64,000 nucleotides of DNA, taken from NCBI GenBank assembly GCA_018127085.1, contig CM030726.1:186001-250000 (forward strand). The letters run 5' to 3'. Origin of the DNA: Pneumocystis sp. 'macacae'. Its lineage: Eukaryota; Ascomycota; Pneumocystomycetes; Pneumocystales; Pneumocystaceae. A program made the translations under genes and the position numbers. Under the pieces are notes generated by a model that saw only the letters and a list, made by a program, of their open reading frames with translations, was not told where the DNA came from and did no database searches. Within the stretch, counting starts at the first letter, position 1; every line of letters begins with the position of its first letter. Positions 36,901-47,308 of this stretch are shown here, piece by piece.

Positions 36901-38273
36901 CGGGTGGATCGGACGCACTGCCGCCGGCAGTGCTTGTAGAGGCGCTGTCCAGCGCAGAGACTGCGGTTGCGCTCGACGCATCAAACGACTTTGGGGGCGG
37001 TAAGCAGGCACTGGCCAGGCATGGGTGACAGAGCAGCAATCTGCGCATATATGCAGGCATGTGGTCTGCTGGGAGGCATTGTCGCAGCGCTGCCGGCGGG
37101 CGAGTGCCGCGCAGGGCTGTATGCGACGTACCGGGCGTATCGGGAGCGGATTGGGCTGCTTGAGCAGCTGCGCGGAGCGGACGCAGGCGGCGCAGCGACA
37201 GACGGCGGCGCAGCGGAGGCGGCGGGAGAGGGGGGCGGAGGGGCACTTGCAGGGCTGTTTCCAGTGTCGCCAGCACGGAGCAGTGCCCGGGAAACAGTGC
37301 AGCAGGCAGCGCCTGCAGCAGGCGCTGCGGGGCACGCAGGGGCGGTGGTGTGGGAGACAGAGAGGGGGCCGTTCCTGAGAGAGAGCGGGGGAGAGACACC
37401 GTTGGGGGGGAAACAGGGGAAGGAGGCGGGCGGAACAGGCGGAGAGAGAAGGGAAAGGGGCGAGAGAGGGGGGATTGGGGGGACATACAGGCTGATGAGA
37501 ATCCTGCAGAAGACAGTGATGCCGGTAATCAAGAAGACAAAGGGGTTTTATCTGACGCCGCGGCTGTTTGTGCCGAAGGAGATATGGTATGTGGAGGACA
37601 CAAAGATAAGGGGGGAGGAGGAGAAGATCTGGGTGTGTGAGTCGGTGATATGCGCACTGGAGAGGCTGGGGCGGGTGAGGGAGGGGGACCAGCAGTCGCT
37701 GATCAGAGAGGTGTCGGAGCTGGGGGAGAAGGTGGAGGAGTTTGGGGAGTGGCTGGTGAAGAAGATTGGGGTGGAGGGGGCAGAGGGGTGGGGGAGGGAG
37801 GGGAGGGAGGGGAGGAGGCGGTTTGGGCTGGTGGGTCAGGGCAGGGTGGTGAGAGTGTTTCTGATGTGCTAGGGGAAGCTTGGGGGGAGGCCGCGGTTTC
37901 TGGTGAAGAGGAAGCCGCCGGAGAGGTTTAGCACGGCGCGGTATGGGGAGGTGGAGTTTGATGGGCCGAGGAGGAGGTATTTGACGTCGATATACCGGGT
38001 GTTTGAGTCGGCAGAGGTGATGGGTATGGGGGGGAAGGGGGTAGTTTTAGTGGGTTTTAATGGGGGGCAGGGGAGGTGTCTAGGAGGCTGGAGCTGGGGG
38101 AGCTGCCGGTGAAGGCGCAGGACCATATTGAGGGGGCACTGAGGAGTGTGAGTGATTTTTTTGAGAATGTGGTGTGTCATTTTGTGCTTGTTGACATAAA
38201 GCAGCTGCTGGAGGACTTTATAAGGCAGCTGCTGTATGGGGACGACTACAACTCGATTATTGGGGCGTACTGA
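36816..38273 (+). CDS. MIT-domain protein of a conserved fungal family
   Basis: The N-terminal part matches a MIT (microtubule interacting and transport) domain: ALSSAETAVALDASNDFGG joined by removal of a 37-nt intron (37000-37036) to AICAYMQACGLLGGIVAAL and YATYRAYRERIGLLEQL. After a Gly/Ala/Glu-rich linker comes the conserved C-terminal region: RILQKTVMPVIKKTKGFYLT, PRLFVPKEIWYVEDTK and LEDFIRQLLYGDD. Two more introns join RRRFGL to GKLGGRPRFLVKRKPPERF and FESAE to VSRRLELGELPVKAQDHIE, ending at 38271-38273. MIT domains bind ESCRT-III tails, so a membrane-traffic role is likely. The start is uncertain: the frame is open back to just after a TGA at 36804, and there is no ATG on this strand from 36682 to 37020. 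The left boundary given is the open-frame limit, not a proven start. Confidence 0.75.
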
Positions 38274-38472
38274 GGAGTGGGGACAGGGGTGGTGGGTGGT
38301 GTCAGAAGGGGGGTTTTCTGGTGGATATGTTGTGCTGGGTTTTTTATTTTTAATGTAGATAAGGGCATCGGACAAATAAAATATTTAAGATATTTTGCCA
38401 TGACCGTTTGACTACGCTAGTCATCAAGCAAAAGGAGAAAGGGGTGTCTAGAATAGTAGAATAGAGAGGGAG

Positions 38473-39060
38473 ATGCAAGAGGCAGTGAAGCCCCAGTGTG
38501 AAGAGTAGATATTTCTCGGTGAAAACAGGACTGAGGGTGGCTGAGATATTCCAGATATGACGAGCTGAAAAAGACAGAAAAAGCAGTGGAGACGGCTGTT
38601 TCGCCTAGATTGCAGGAAAAGGAGGAGGAGGAGGAGGAGGAGGAAGAGGAGGAGGAATCAAGTGAGGATCTTGATGAGAATGATCTAGAAGTATTTTTCT
38701 AGAAAGATGTTCAGGCGTCTGATATGTTGCAGGATCTCGATGAAGGTATAGAATAATGCATGGCCTTAGCAGGTGTTCAGGTGTTTTTTCTGTGAGTGGG
38801 GGAGTTTTCTGATTTTTGGGTTTAAGAAAGTGTATTATGGAGAAAAAGGCTATTTGCTTGTTTGTTTTAGCATTTTGACGCTTGTTTTTATAGAAGACGT
38901 GACAGATGACGATATGGCTGAAATCGATCCTTCAAATATCATAGGGACATCACGGACATGTGGGAGAAGAGTAGATTATGTCAAGGAAGCAGACAATGAC
39001 GATATTCTTGATGACGAGGAAGACGACGAGGATTTTGATGCGCCTTTAGACGACATTTAA
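38473..39060 (+). CDS. CHZ1: histone H2A.Z-H2B chaperone CHZ1
   Basis: CHZ1 carries H2A.Z-H2B dimers to the SWR1 remodeller. A model with four exons reads without stops. The ATG at 38473 gives MQEAVKPQ; a ~60-nt intron is removed to YDELKKTEKAVETAVSPRLQ with a long Glu run and SSEDLDENDLE. A 42-nt intron (branch GTCTGAT) leads to a 13-nt exon DLDE, and a longer intron of about 150 nt leads to EDVTDDDMAEIDPSNIIG, TSRTCGRRVDYVKEADNDD and an acidic tail to 39060. The CHZ motif (EIDPSNII...RRTRGKxIDY in relatives) is clear, though RRTRGK is replaced by SRTCGRR here. The Glu run is encoded by a GAG repeat. The exon structure of the first half is inferred. Confidence 0.75.
38620..38656 (+). repeat. 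GAG microsatellite coding for polyglutamate
   Basis: About a dozen GAG/GAA codons in a row inside the CHZ1 coding region; likely variable in length between strains. Confidence 0.8.
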
Positions 39061-39435
39061 ATGTTGTTAGTTTTTGTCTTTATATTTTAATGATTTTGCT
39101 TGTGTTATTTTTCACTGATTTTAAAAATGCGTATTTTTGATCTCTTTATAACACGAATATTCACACCCATTCTAGTCAGTTCACTTGACTATTCGGCGTA
39201 TGACTTATTGTCTGTTCTATACTTTAGTTTACAAAAGTTATTCATATATTACCTGTCTTCTGGGCCTGGTAACTATGGTGACAGTATCCATGACTACTTG
39301 CTCGTCTTCAACATTTTTCTTCACCACTATGTTGAAGTTATATTTTGTGAAAAATAGATGTTTAGAGATTTTTGTCGGTCCTAGGTGGCTGCATTCTTGA
39401 TCTTTTCTATTCTTATTCCCTTTTTGTGTGTAACT
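39061..39435. other. intergenic
   Basis: Short spacer between CHZ1 and SSL1, both on the plus strand. Open frames here (39100-39400) are short and Phe/Leu/Ser-rich; none supported. Confidence 0.45.
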
Positions 39436-41093
39436 ATGAAAGATTCTGATCTAGATTATATTGATGGTGAAACATCATCAGATGTTTCGCTTTTTGAAGG
39501 AAAAAAAAATGAAGAAAAAACTAAAAAGAAGAAAAAACAATCTAAAAATGTTGCTTATCGTCTTTCTCATTCAGATTCTACAATAAGTTATACTTGGGAA
39601 AAAGAGTACCATCGTTCATGGGATATTGTTCAAGAAGATCAACAAGGAAGTCTTGCAACGACTCTTTTGCAAATGACGCAGGCTGGAAAGCGTAAAAGGT
39701 AATTTTTTCCTACACTACTTTGAGCGTTTTATATATCAAAATAGGATTCTTCGAGATACAATTCCATTACAACGTGGAATCATTAGACATCTTGTTCTTG
39801 TGCTTGATTTAACAATATCCATGGAAAAGCGAGATCTAATTCCAAGTAGATATGTTGTTTCTATTGATAAGGCTTCATCATTTGTTTCTGAATATTTCGA
39901 GCAAAATCCTTTGGCTCAATTGGGGATTGTTGGTATGCGTGATGGTCGTGCCACATCTATTAGTCCTTATGGAGGTACACTTGAATATTGTGATATTCTA
40001 TTCAAATTAAAATTCATATAGGAAATCCTCATGAACATCTAATGGCTTTGAATCGATTAAAACAGATGGATCCATCAGGTAATGCATCTTTGCAAAATGC
40101 CCTAGAAATGGCTCGGACAATTTTATAGTAAAAAAAAGAAAAAGAATGTGTAATTTCTAATTCTTATATAGCCCTGTTCCAAAGCATGGAACAAGAGAAG
40201 TTTTATTAATTTTTGGTTCGTTAACATCTTTTGATCCTGGTGATATTTATGAAACAATTGATATTTTAATTGAGGAAAAAATCCGTGTATATGTAATTGG
40301 TCTTTCGGCTTCTATATCTATTTGTCAAAAAATATGTAAAGAAACAAATGCTGGTGATGAATGTAATTTTAAACAATTCATTTTTTAAAATTTAACAAGA
40401 AACAGCTTCTTATGGTATTGTTCTCAATGAGCAGCATTTTCATGATCTTTTGATGCAATTTGTTGTACCTCCTGCTTTGAAGAAGTCGCATAAATTTTTA
40501 GAAACATTAATTATGATGGGTTTTCCTTCAAAATTAATTGAAAAGGAAGAAACTCTCTGTGCATGGTAATTTAAAAAAAATGTTAAATTTGCTTATTTCT
40601 TTAGTCATTCTAATATAATTAAAGAAGGATATCTTTGTCCGCGCTGTTTTTCTAAAGTTTGTTCGCTTCCCATTAATTGTCCTTGTTGTGACCTTACTTT
40701 GATTCTTTCTACACATTTAGCACGCTCATATCATCATTTGTTCCCTCTTAAAAATTGGATTGAAGTCCCATGGGAAGAGTAGCTTTCAAAGATATTTGTT
40801 TTATGATTAACTTATATTTAATTTAGAGCATCCTCAACTCATTGTTATGCATGTTTAATACCTTTTCCCGAAAAACATGAGATCGCTTCACTTACACATT
40901 CTATCTCAATTAGTTCTCGATATGCATGTTCTGAATGTCATAAGCATTTTTGTATTGATTGTGACGTTTTCGCACATGAAATTTTATTTGAGTGTATTGG
41001 TATAATTGTTATTATTTTTATTTATTTAAAATAATTTTAAAAGGTTGTCAATCTATTTCAAATCATAAAAATCAAAATAAAAATATACAATAA
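39436..41093 (+). CDS. SSL1: TFIIH core subunit Ssl1/p44
   Basis: Ssl1 is a core TFIIH subunit needed for promoter opening and nucleotide-excision repair; it stimulates the helicase Rad3/XPD. The start at 39436 gives MKDSDLDYIDGETSSD, an acidic then Lys-rich N-terminus. Family motifs follow through several introns: YTWEKEYHRSWDIVQEDQQG, then RDTIPLQRGIIRHLVLVLDL (von Willebrand A-like), EQNPLAQLGIVGMRDGRAT, NPHEHLMALNRLKQMDPSGN, PVPKHGTREVLLIFGSLTSF and VYVIGLSASI. The C-terminal zinc-binding part has CPRCFSKVCSLPINCPCC, HLARSYHHLFP, CYACLIPFP and CSECHKHFCIDCDVFAHE. The last intron joins ECIG to CQSISNHKN, so the final CxxC pair is completed, with stop at 41091-41093. All zinc ligands appear to be kept. 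Confidence 0.93.
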
Positions 41094-41425
41094 CCCAAAT
41101 GAATTAAAGACAGAAAAAAATAAATATTTTATAAATAAATTATAGATTCTAATATCAACAAGCGATTTATGTTTTAAAAAATTATCCAAGTTAATTATAT
41201 CTTCCCTAATACAAACCATAAATATAATCAATGATTCAACGCAAAGTTAATAAATTTTCTTACAAGTATTAGCAAAGTAAAAACTAGAATATCTAGTTTT
41301 TTTAAAATAGAAATTTTAAATAAATACATAATGCTTAAAGATTAGTTTAGAATGTATCTAAGTCTTATAAATGTATTAAATTTAAACTTAATTCGTATTT
41401 AATGTAGATTCGAAACCATAAAAAT
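41094..41425. other. intergenic between convergent genes
   Basis: AT-rich 3' flanks of SSL1 and the PUF gene; nothing else seen. Confidence 0.5.
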
Positions 41426-43973
41426 TTAATAACTGCTATATGTTCCATGGTAGGATGAATGATGATGGTGACTCCTCCATCTTTCTACTTGAAAAGCAAC
41501 CTTTTGTCCATATTTACTCCCACGTAATGATACCATATGTTTACGGATTTGTGTTGATACTTGATCACGATGAGCAGGAGATGCATGTTGTAATATATGT
41601 TGAATAAGATAATTTCCATATTGATCAGAAGCTATATCAATTAAAGGAATACGGGGTCTGTCAGGTCGACCTTCTGTAACCCTAGCTAAATATTGATTTA
41701 AAATATCAGGACCACCAGCCTTAATTGCTTTTTCTACGACTTTAGAAGCAAATTGGTCAACACTATACGCAATTGCATTTTCAAGAATATGTGATAATGC
41801 TCTTTCTCTATCTGTTGGAGAACCATACTCAACCATATGCTGGATTACCCAATTACCCCATTGACCTCTCGAAATAATATCAATTTTGCTTAAAACTTCT
41901 TCAATGCATGGTCTCTGTAGTTAATATTAATATAAAATATATTAAGAAACAATGTTTTTAACTTTATCTTCTTCCAAACAATTTTCAAAAATATTTTGCA
42001 CTACTAAACTTCCTGTTTCTCCAAGAGCAACATCATGCCACATGCCTTCAAGAGCTGCATTTACATATTTCATAATAGTAGGAGGTGAACCTTCCCAACG
42101 AATTTCAAAAAGTTTTTGCCATACATGACAAGCATAACGATGAGTAACAGTTTCAGGAATTCGACGAAGTAACTCACTTACCATAGTTGCTTTTACATCT
42201 TCAGCAACATTATCAAATGCTTTTTGTACAACGTGACACCCAAAAGCATCCATTGAAAGAGTAAGTACATTTCCTCGAATAGCAGAAGCAATTCCATCTA
42301 TATGTTCTTGAGTACCATGTTCAAAACATCGTTGTACAAGGAAGTTGCCAAAGCGGTTTAACATTAAAGGGTAGGCCTGAGCCACAATGGCATCAATTAT
42401 AGCATATTTTTGTTCTGCAGGTGCCAACTTAAGTTTTTGTTGAAGAAATATTGAAGCTTGTTGATCATTATAATAAACAATTCTATCTACAATAATCTTG
42501 TAAAGCATTTTAGTATAAAGTTTAAACAATTAAAACAAATAATAATACCTGCCAGTTATATGCAGCATTACGATCTAAAAGACGACGATAGTTAATAGGT
42601 TCTTGAGATTGAATACAACCTGGTGTAGATTGAGAAATAGATGCCTAATAAACATTAATAAATTAATTGTATTGCAACTTTTTGAAACTCACGTTAGAGT
42701 TCCAAATATGTTGATTCATTGGAATGTTTCCTGATAAAATATTTCCCTGATGATCATTTGAAATTTGTAAAGGATTAAAAGTAGATGGTACAGTCATAGG
42801 TAAACGAGGTATTCCCGAAGATGAACCAGTAGATACAGCAGACATAGCAGGAGATGGAGGCTGGTTAGAAAGTGAACTAAAACTGCTAAACGAAGCATAA
42901 CCGGAATCAGTAGATGCTCTTCTTCCCGACAAAGCAAAATGGTTAAACCCTCCACTTACAGGAGGTCCACTAATACTTGTAGAAGCACGATGCATTTTCC
43001 AAGGCCTTATTAGCCCAATTTCTGAAGAGCTCTGGACAGAAATGGGAGATGATCTAGTTGTTGTTTGTATTTCGTTCGATGATATAGTTGTTGTGTTTTT
43101 AAGAGGACTATTTGATCGAGGAAGAAAATTCCATGTAGTGCTATTATTTCGTCTTTGGAAAGTTGATCCTAGGTTCTCCTCTGGATCAAAATCCACTACT
43201 GAATCTTCACCATAAGACGTTGGCCAACATGAACCCATTTGTGGACTTGTTTGGGAATACTTATTAAAATCATTAAACTGAGTCGGATCTAATTTATGCA
43301 AATTCTCATCAGCATTTGTGAGATTAATTGTTTGATTAATTGTATGCGCTGCAATCCTAGATTGTGCTACCTCTCCCTCGAGATGTTGAACTTGTCTCTG
43401 TGATGCTTTTAATTCCGCTTTTAACCGAGCTATTTCTGCAGATTCTGCAAGTACTGCGTATGATGATGCAAATTCCACTGGTGTAAGTGGAGATATCATC
43501 GAAGAAGTGTCTGTTGATGTTGAAATCGAGCGCGTATGGTCATGAATACTTGGATTCGAATTTCCCATATGAACAAGTTTTAATGTGATGTCTTTATCTT
43601 TAGGAAGAGTATTTTTCTTTGAATGATCAATTTCCTGTGAAGGATGTTCCATCTTTAGTTTTATATCACGTAATTGTTGTGTCATTCGTTCTTCATCACT
43701 TAAAGACTGAAAACATTCAGTTCAGTTACATAATATATATATAAATGCATGCATACATCCCCACATGTCTTCTCTTTTACAAGCGGTGCATTTGTATTGG
43801 GTTCTGTCTCATTCTAAATGCCTGATCAACCACAAATCTTTTTCAACTAACTTTCTTACCATTAAATCTGCTCTTTTTGCCCTCCATCCACCTTGTCCAT
43901 TCAATATTCCACTTGGAATAATACTTTCTTGTTTTTCACGCATATTATCTGCTTCGGTGAATGTTTTCATCAT
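41426..43973 (-). CDS. PUF (Pumilio) RNA-binding protein, first copy
   Basis: A PUF-family regulator that binds mRNA 3' untranslated regions. The start at 43973 gives MMKTFTEADNMREKQESIIP. Two introns join ADLM to NETEPNTNAPLVKEKTCGD and then SLSDEERMTQQLRDIKLKM. The N-terminal ~330 residues are Ser/Thr/Pro-rich with a coiled-coil stretch (SAEIARLKAELKASQRQVQ). Pumilio repeats follow: FGNFLVQRCFEHGTQEHIDG, FGCHVVQKAFDNV, YACHVWQKLFEIRW, GSLVVQNIFENC, WGNWVIQHMVEYGS, FASKVVEKAIK, YGNYLIQHILQHAS and YGQKVAFQVERW. The unusual insert RWEGSPPTIMKYVNAALEG and the atypical recognition helices set it apart from Puf3 and resemble fission-yeast meiotic PUF proteins; that parallel is from memory. It ends with a His/Ser/Tyr-rich tail at 41426. 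Confidence 0.88.
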
Positions 43974-44542
43974 ATACTCCTCCCACTATCTAAGCCTTTT
44001 CATCAAAATTCACTTTAAAATTATGCTGGGAAAACACTAAAAAACCCTAAAAAATCTTTAAAAACATTCTTTATTTTATTTCCTTTAAAAATATTTACCT
44101 TATCTCCTTATAAATGTTTCAAATATCTAAATATTCTACTCTTTAAATAGATGGCTGAAAGATCAACACAAAGCATGTCGTTGAGTGTATATCTGTTACA
44201 TCTGTACGATATGGTTTCTATAGTAACACAACATCAATGAATGTTTAGGCGAGCACGCGGCTGTACAAAAGTATCTTTATAAAGAAATTTAGAAGGATAT
44301 TATAAGTTTTTTTAACAAAATAATAGAAAAATATTAAATAAAGAGTTATTCAGTTATATTTTTTGAATATTTTATATTTTTCTCTATAATGATGAATTTT
44401 TTTATATAAATATATAGAAAAAGTTAACATTTACTATGATAATGACAAATAATTAGCGATACACACGGGTGCAAATGGTATATGATAAGCAATACGTCTG
44501 AATCATTTTTTGCAGTGAACGAAACATTAACTTGTGACGAGA
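43974..44542. other. divergent promoter region
   Basis: Between the PUF gene (minus) and the thiol peroxidase gene (plus). AT-rich with no supported frame; it should carry both promoters. Confidence 0.45.
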
Positions 44543-45393
44543 ATGCCCTTAAAACGTAAATCATCTGAGAATTTGCAAACTCCACGGCGTTCTCAACGGA
44601 TTAAATATAATGAGAGCATTGAAACACAAGAAACTAAACATCCTAAATCATCTAAACGTTTCCAACATGAAAAAACCCAGAGCGTATCTTCATCAGCATC
44701 TGCTACAGCAGGACAACCATTGACACGCAGAACTTCTATTACACGTACTAAACGTACTGGATATACAACAAAAACATCTTTTCATGCAACAGAAAAACAT
44801 GAAAAGAAAGGTTTCGTTTTTTTATGTATATTTTCCTATTAATTAATTACAAAAACAGTGCCTCGTCCAACCTCCAAGTCATCAACTACTCTTGAACGTC
44901 GGATATTGAAACCCATTCATCTGGGTGATACATTACCAGATATTATATTAAAAAATGAATTAGGAGATGATGTACATATTCAAAACATAGCAGATGAATA
45001 TCCTGTTATTATTTTTGGTATATTTTTTATAATTTTTATAATAACTGAAACTCTGCAGCGTATCCTAAAGCATCAACACCTGGATGTACTGTTCAAGGAT
45101 GTGGATTTCGAGATAATTATTCAACAATTGAATCTAAAAACTATCGTATTTATGGACTTAGCATGGATACTCCAAAGGCGCAGTTGGCTTTCAAAACGAA
45201 ACAGAATTTTCCATATCATCTTTTATCGGATCCTAAGGCAGAACTGATTGGAGCTCTGGGTGCATCTAAGTCTGGATTTAAAATTGCACGAAGTCATTGG
45301 ATATTTAACAAAGGCGGGGTTTTATTAGATATGAAAATTGGTGTGTCACCTAAAGACAGTGTTGAAAAAGTAATGGCAAAAATTTCAGAATAA
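44543..45393 (+). CDS. DOT5: nuclear thiol peroxidase (peroxiredoxin Q/BCP, Dot5 type)
   Basis: An atypical two-cysteine peroxiredoxin that reduces alkyl hydroperoxides. The first ATG in frame is at 44543: MPLKRKSSENLQTPRRSQRI. The N-terminal ~95 residues are Lys/Arg/Ser-rich with AT-hook-like and nuclear-localisation character, as in yeast Dot5. Exon 2 carries ILKPIHLGDTLPDIILKNEL and the strand PVIIFG. The third exon has the catalytic AYPKASTPGCTVQGCGFRDN, where the Cys of PGCT is the peroxidatic residue and the Cys five residues later the resolving one. SMDTPKAQLAFKTKQNFPYH with LLSDPKAELIGALGASKSG follows, ending KVMAKISE at 45393. Two introns interrupt the gene. Subcellular site is inferred from the basic tail. 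Confidence 0.93.
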
Positions 45394-45981
45394 ATTGATT
45401 TGAATATATTCAAATAGTTTCATATAACTTTTTGTTTTGCGATTTTTTTTCAAAACTTTGTGCATATTTGAAATTATGGTAATTTAAAGAAGACAAAACA
45501 CAATGAAGGTACATTATTAGTGGTAAAGTAATACTGATGATGATAACAAATATTTACACGTTTTTCAACATGGTCTTTAACAATACGACAAATTATATCA
45601 ATTTATAACATATGTTTACTCAAAAATCAAAATTATATCTACTCCTTTTCTTATATTTATGTTTTATTTAGGATTTATTTTGCATGAAATATAGTTATAA
45701 TATTTATATATATCTAAATACACATTTTTTGCATCAAACTATAGGTTTTTAAATAGTTTTTTAAAATTTAGAAATATGTACAAATGCATTCTTTTCAGTC
45801 TATAAATAGTAAAGATAGAACGTTTAAAGCAACATAATTATTTTATATATTTTTTTTTCTTAAGATTAAAAAGATGTTTCTTGCCTTTTCACTGTCGGTG
45901 ACTTCAAAAGAAAGTCTTCCATTTTGAATTGTTAAAAACACCAAGAAAAAACATAAAAAGCTCTAAAAGGACAGCTGAGTT
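45394..45981. other. intergenic, AT-rich
   Basis: Tandem spacer between the peroxidase and ERD2. Poly-T and AT runs with no supported frame. Confidence 0.5.
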
Positions 45982-46806
45982 ATGAATCTCTTTAGATTGC
46001 TTGGTATTTCGTTTTATTCCTTCGAAGCAAGAAAGAATCATCATTTTTAGGCGATTTTTCACATCTTGCAAGTGTTTTTATTCTTCTTCAAAAAATTCGT
46101 AAATCACGTTCATGTTCTGGTATTTCATTTAAGTCACAAGTTTTGTTTTCGATCGTTTATTTTACTCGTTATATTGGTAAATAGAAATCAATATTATTTT
46201 TTTGTTTTTAAATTTTATGAGATTTATTTCTGAATTATATATCTTTTTACAATACATGCATGAAGATATTTTTTATTTTAAGTCAAAACTATATTATTTA
46301 TCTTATGAAAGGTCCTTTTAAACCGACAAATGACCCAAACATTGATACATTTAAAATACAATATTTAATTGGTGTTGCAACCATATTGGCTTTGCTGTTT
46401 CCAGGTGTATATACACCTGTTGAAGTAAGAAATCACTTTTTTTCTTATATGTGTTTTTTACCGTGTTTTTTTAAAGATTTCATGGTGTTTCAGCATTTGG
46501 CTTGAATCAGTAGCTATTCTTCCACAGTTATTAATGTTGCAGCGAACTGGAGAGGCAGAGAACTTAACAACACACTATTTGTTTTGCTTAGGGTTGTATA
46601 GAGCACTCTATATTCCAAATTGGATCTATAGATATATTGTAGAAGGTTTCTATGACGTGGTTGCCATTATTGCTGGTCTTATTCAAGTATAACAAATAAT
46701 ATTATTTTGTGTTTTAACGTAATTTTAGACAGGGCTTTATGCAGACTTTTTTTGGCTTTATTATACCAAGGTACTTTATGGGAAGAAGTTTGAATTACCC
46801 GCTTAA
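45982..46806 (+). CDS. ERD2: ER lumen protein-retaining receptor (HDEL/KDEL receptor)
   Basis: Erd2 is a seven-helix Golgi receptor that returns HDEL-type ER proteins by COPI vesicles. The start at 45982 gives MNLFRLLG; an intron then joins to [32 protein letters not shown] and FTRYIG. Later exons read [73 protein letters not shown] and [20 protein letters not shown], then [20 protein letters not shown] ending in FELPA at 46806. These are near-invariant Erd2 segments, including the [13 protein letters not shown] and FYDVVA motifs. Five or so short introns are present. The C-terminal Lys pair (GKKFELPA) fits the COPI-binding tail. Confidence 0.95.
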
Positions 46807-47308
46807 TTACATTAATTTTTCCGAAATCAAACCTAGTCAATCGTTCATATTATGGTTTTTAGACAATCTTTGAAAATGAATTTTCGTATGATGTTTGTTT
46901 TTAAATTGTATAAATAAAATATTTCTATGAATCTGAAATATTGTTTTTTATTATATCAGAATACAATTTAGTTTTTGAAACTTTAATTATAATATTTATT
47001 TGATTATATCTCGTTTTAAATTTAAAAATATAAATCCTATATATAAATATAACTATATTGAATAAAAAATATAGATAAAATAGTTTGCATTTTAAAATTT
47101 TTATATTACAAAAATATAATAAAAAGCTAAATTATATACATTATTTATAAATATTTAAAAATCATTAATCCTAAGACTTTTTAAATTAAAAAGCTTATTA
47201 ATCAAAAATAATGCCTATATTCAATCTAATAAAAGATATTCTATGAATCAGTTGGCATTTAATACTAACGCTCATTTATAACTATCTGTATGGCGTATTA
47301 AAAAAAAT
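46807..47308. other. intergenic between convergent genes, very AT-rich
   Basis: Convergent spacer between ERD2 and BYR4 rich in A/T runs; no gene seen. Confidence 0.5.

Larger units (their letters stand above)
34900..38400. other. GC-rich island
   Basis: Three 60-base samples inside (starting at 35881, 36541 and 37201) count 45, 45 and 46 G or C, about 75%. Flanking DNA is visibly around one third or less. The island has strong strand skew: the plus strand is C-rich over the minus-strand gene (35.2-36.4 kb) and G-rich over the plus-strand gene (37.1-38.1 kb). Introns inside (34, 36 and 37 nt) are GC-rich and shorter than those outside. Both edges are gradual, over several hundred bases. Confidence 0.85.

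Noticed and set aside
36520..37540. Several long overlapping frames on both strands (up to 271 residues)
   Set aside because: GC-rich DNA has few stops, so long chance frames are expected. Only the SUB1 part (36520-36900 minus) and the MIT frame (plus) show family motifs.
34900..38400. Bacterial contamination as the source of the GC island
   Set aside because: The genes have spliceosomal introns and eukaryotic families (APSES, PC4, MIT), so a bacterial source is excluded. A fungal contaminant or transfer is not.
38690..38735. In-frame stop in CHZ1
   Set aside because: A 42-nt intron with a good branch site removes it.
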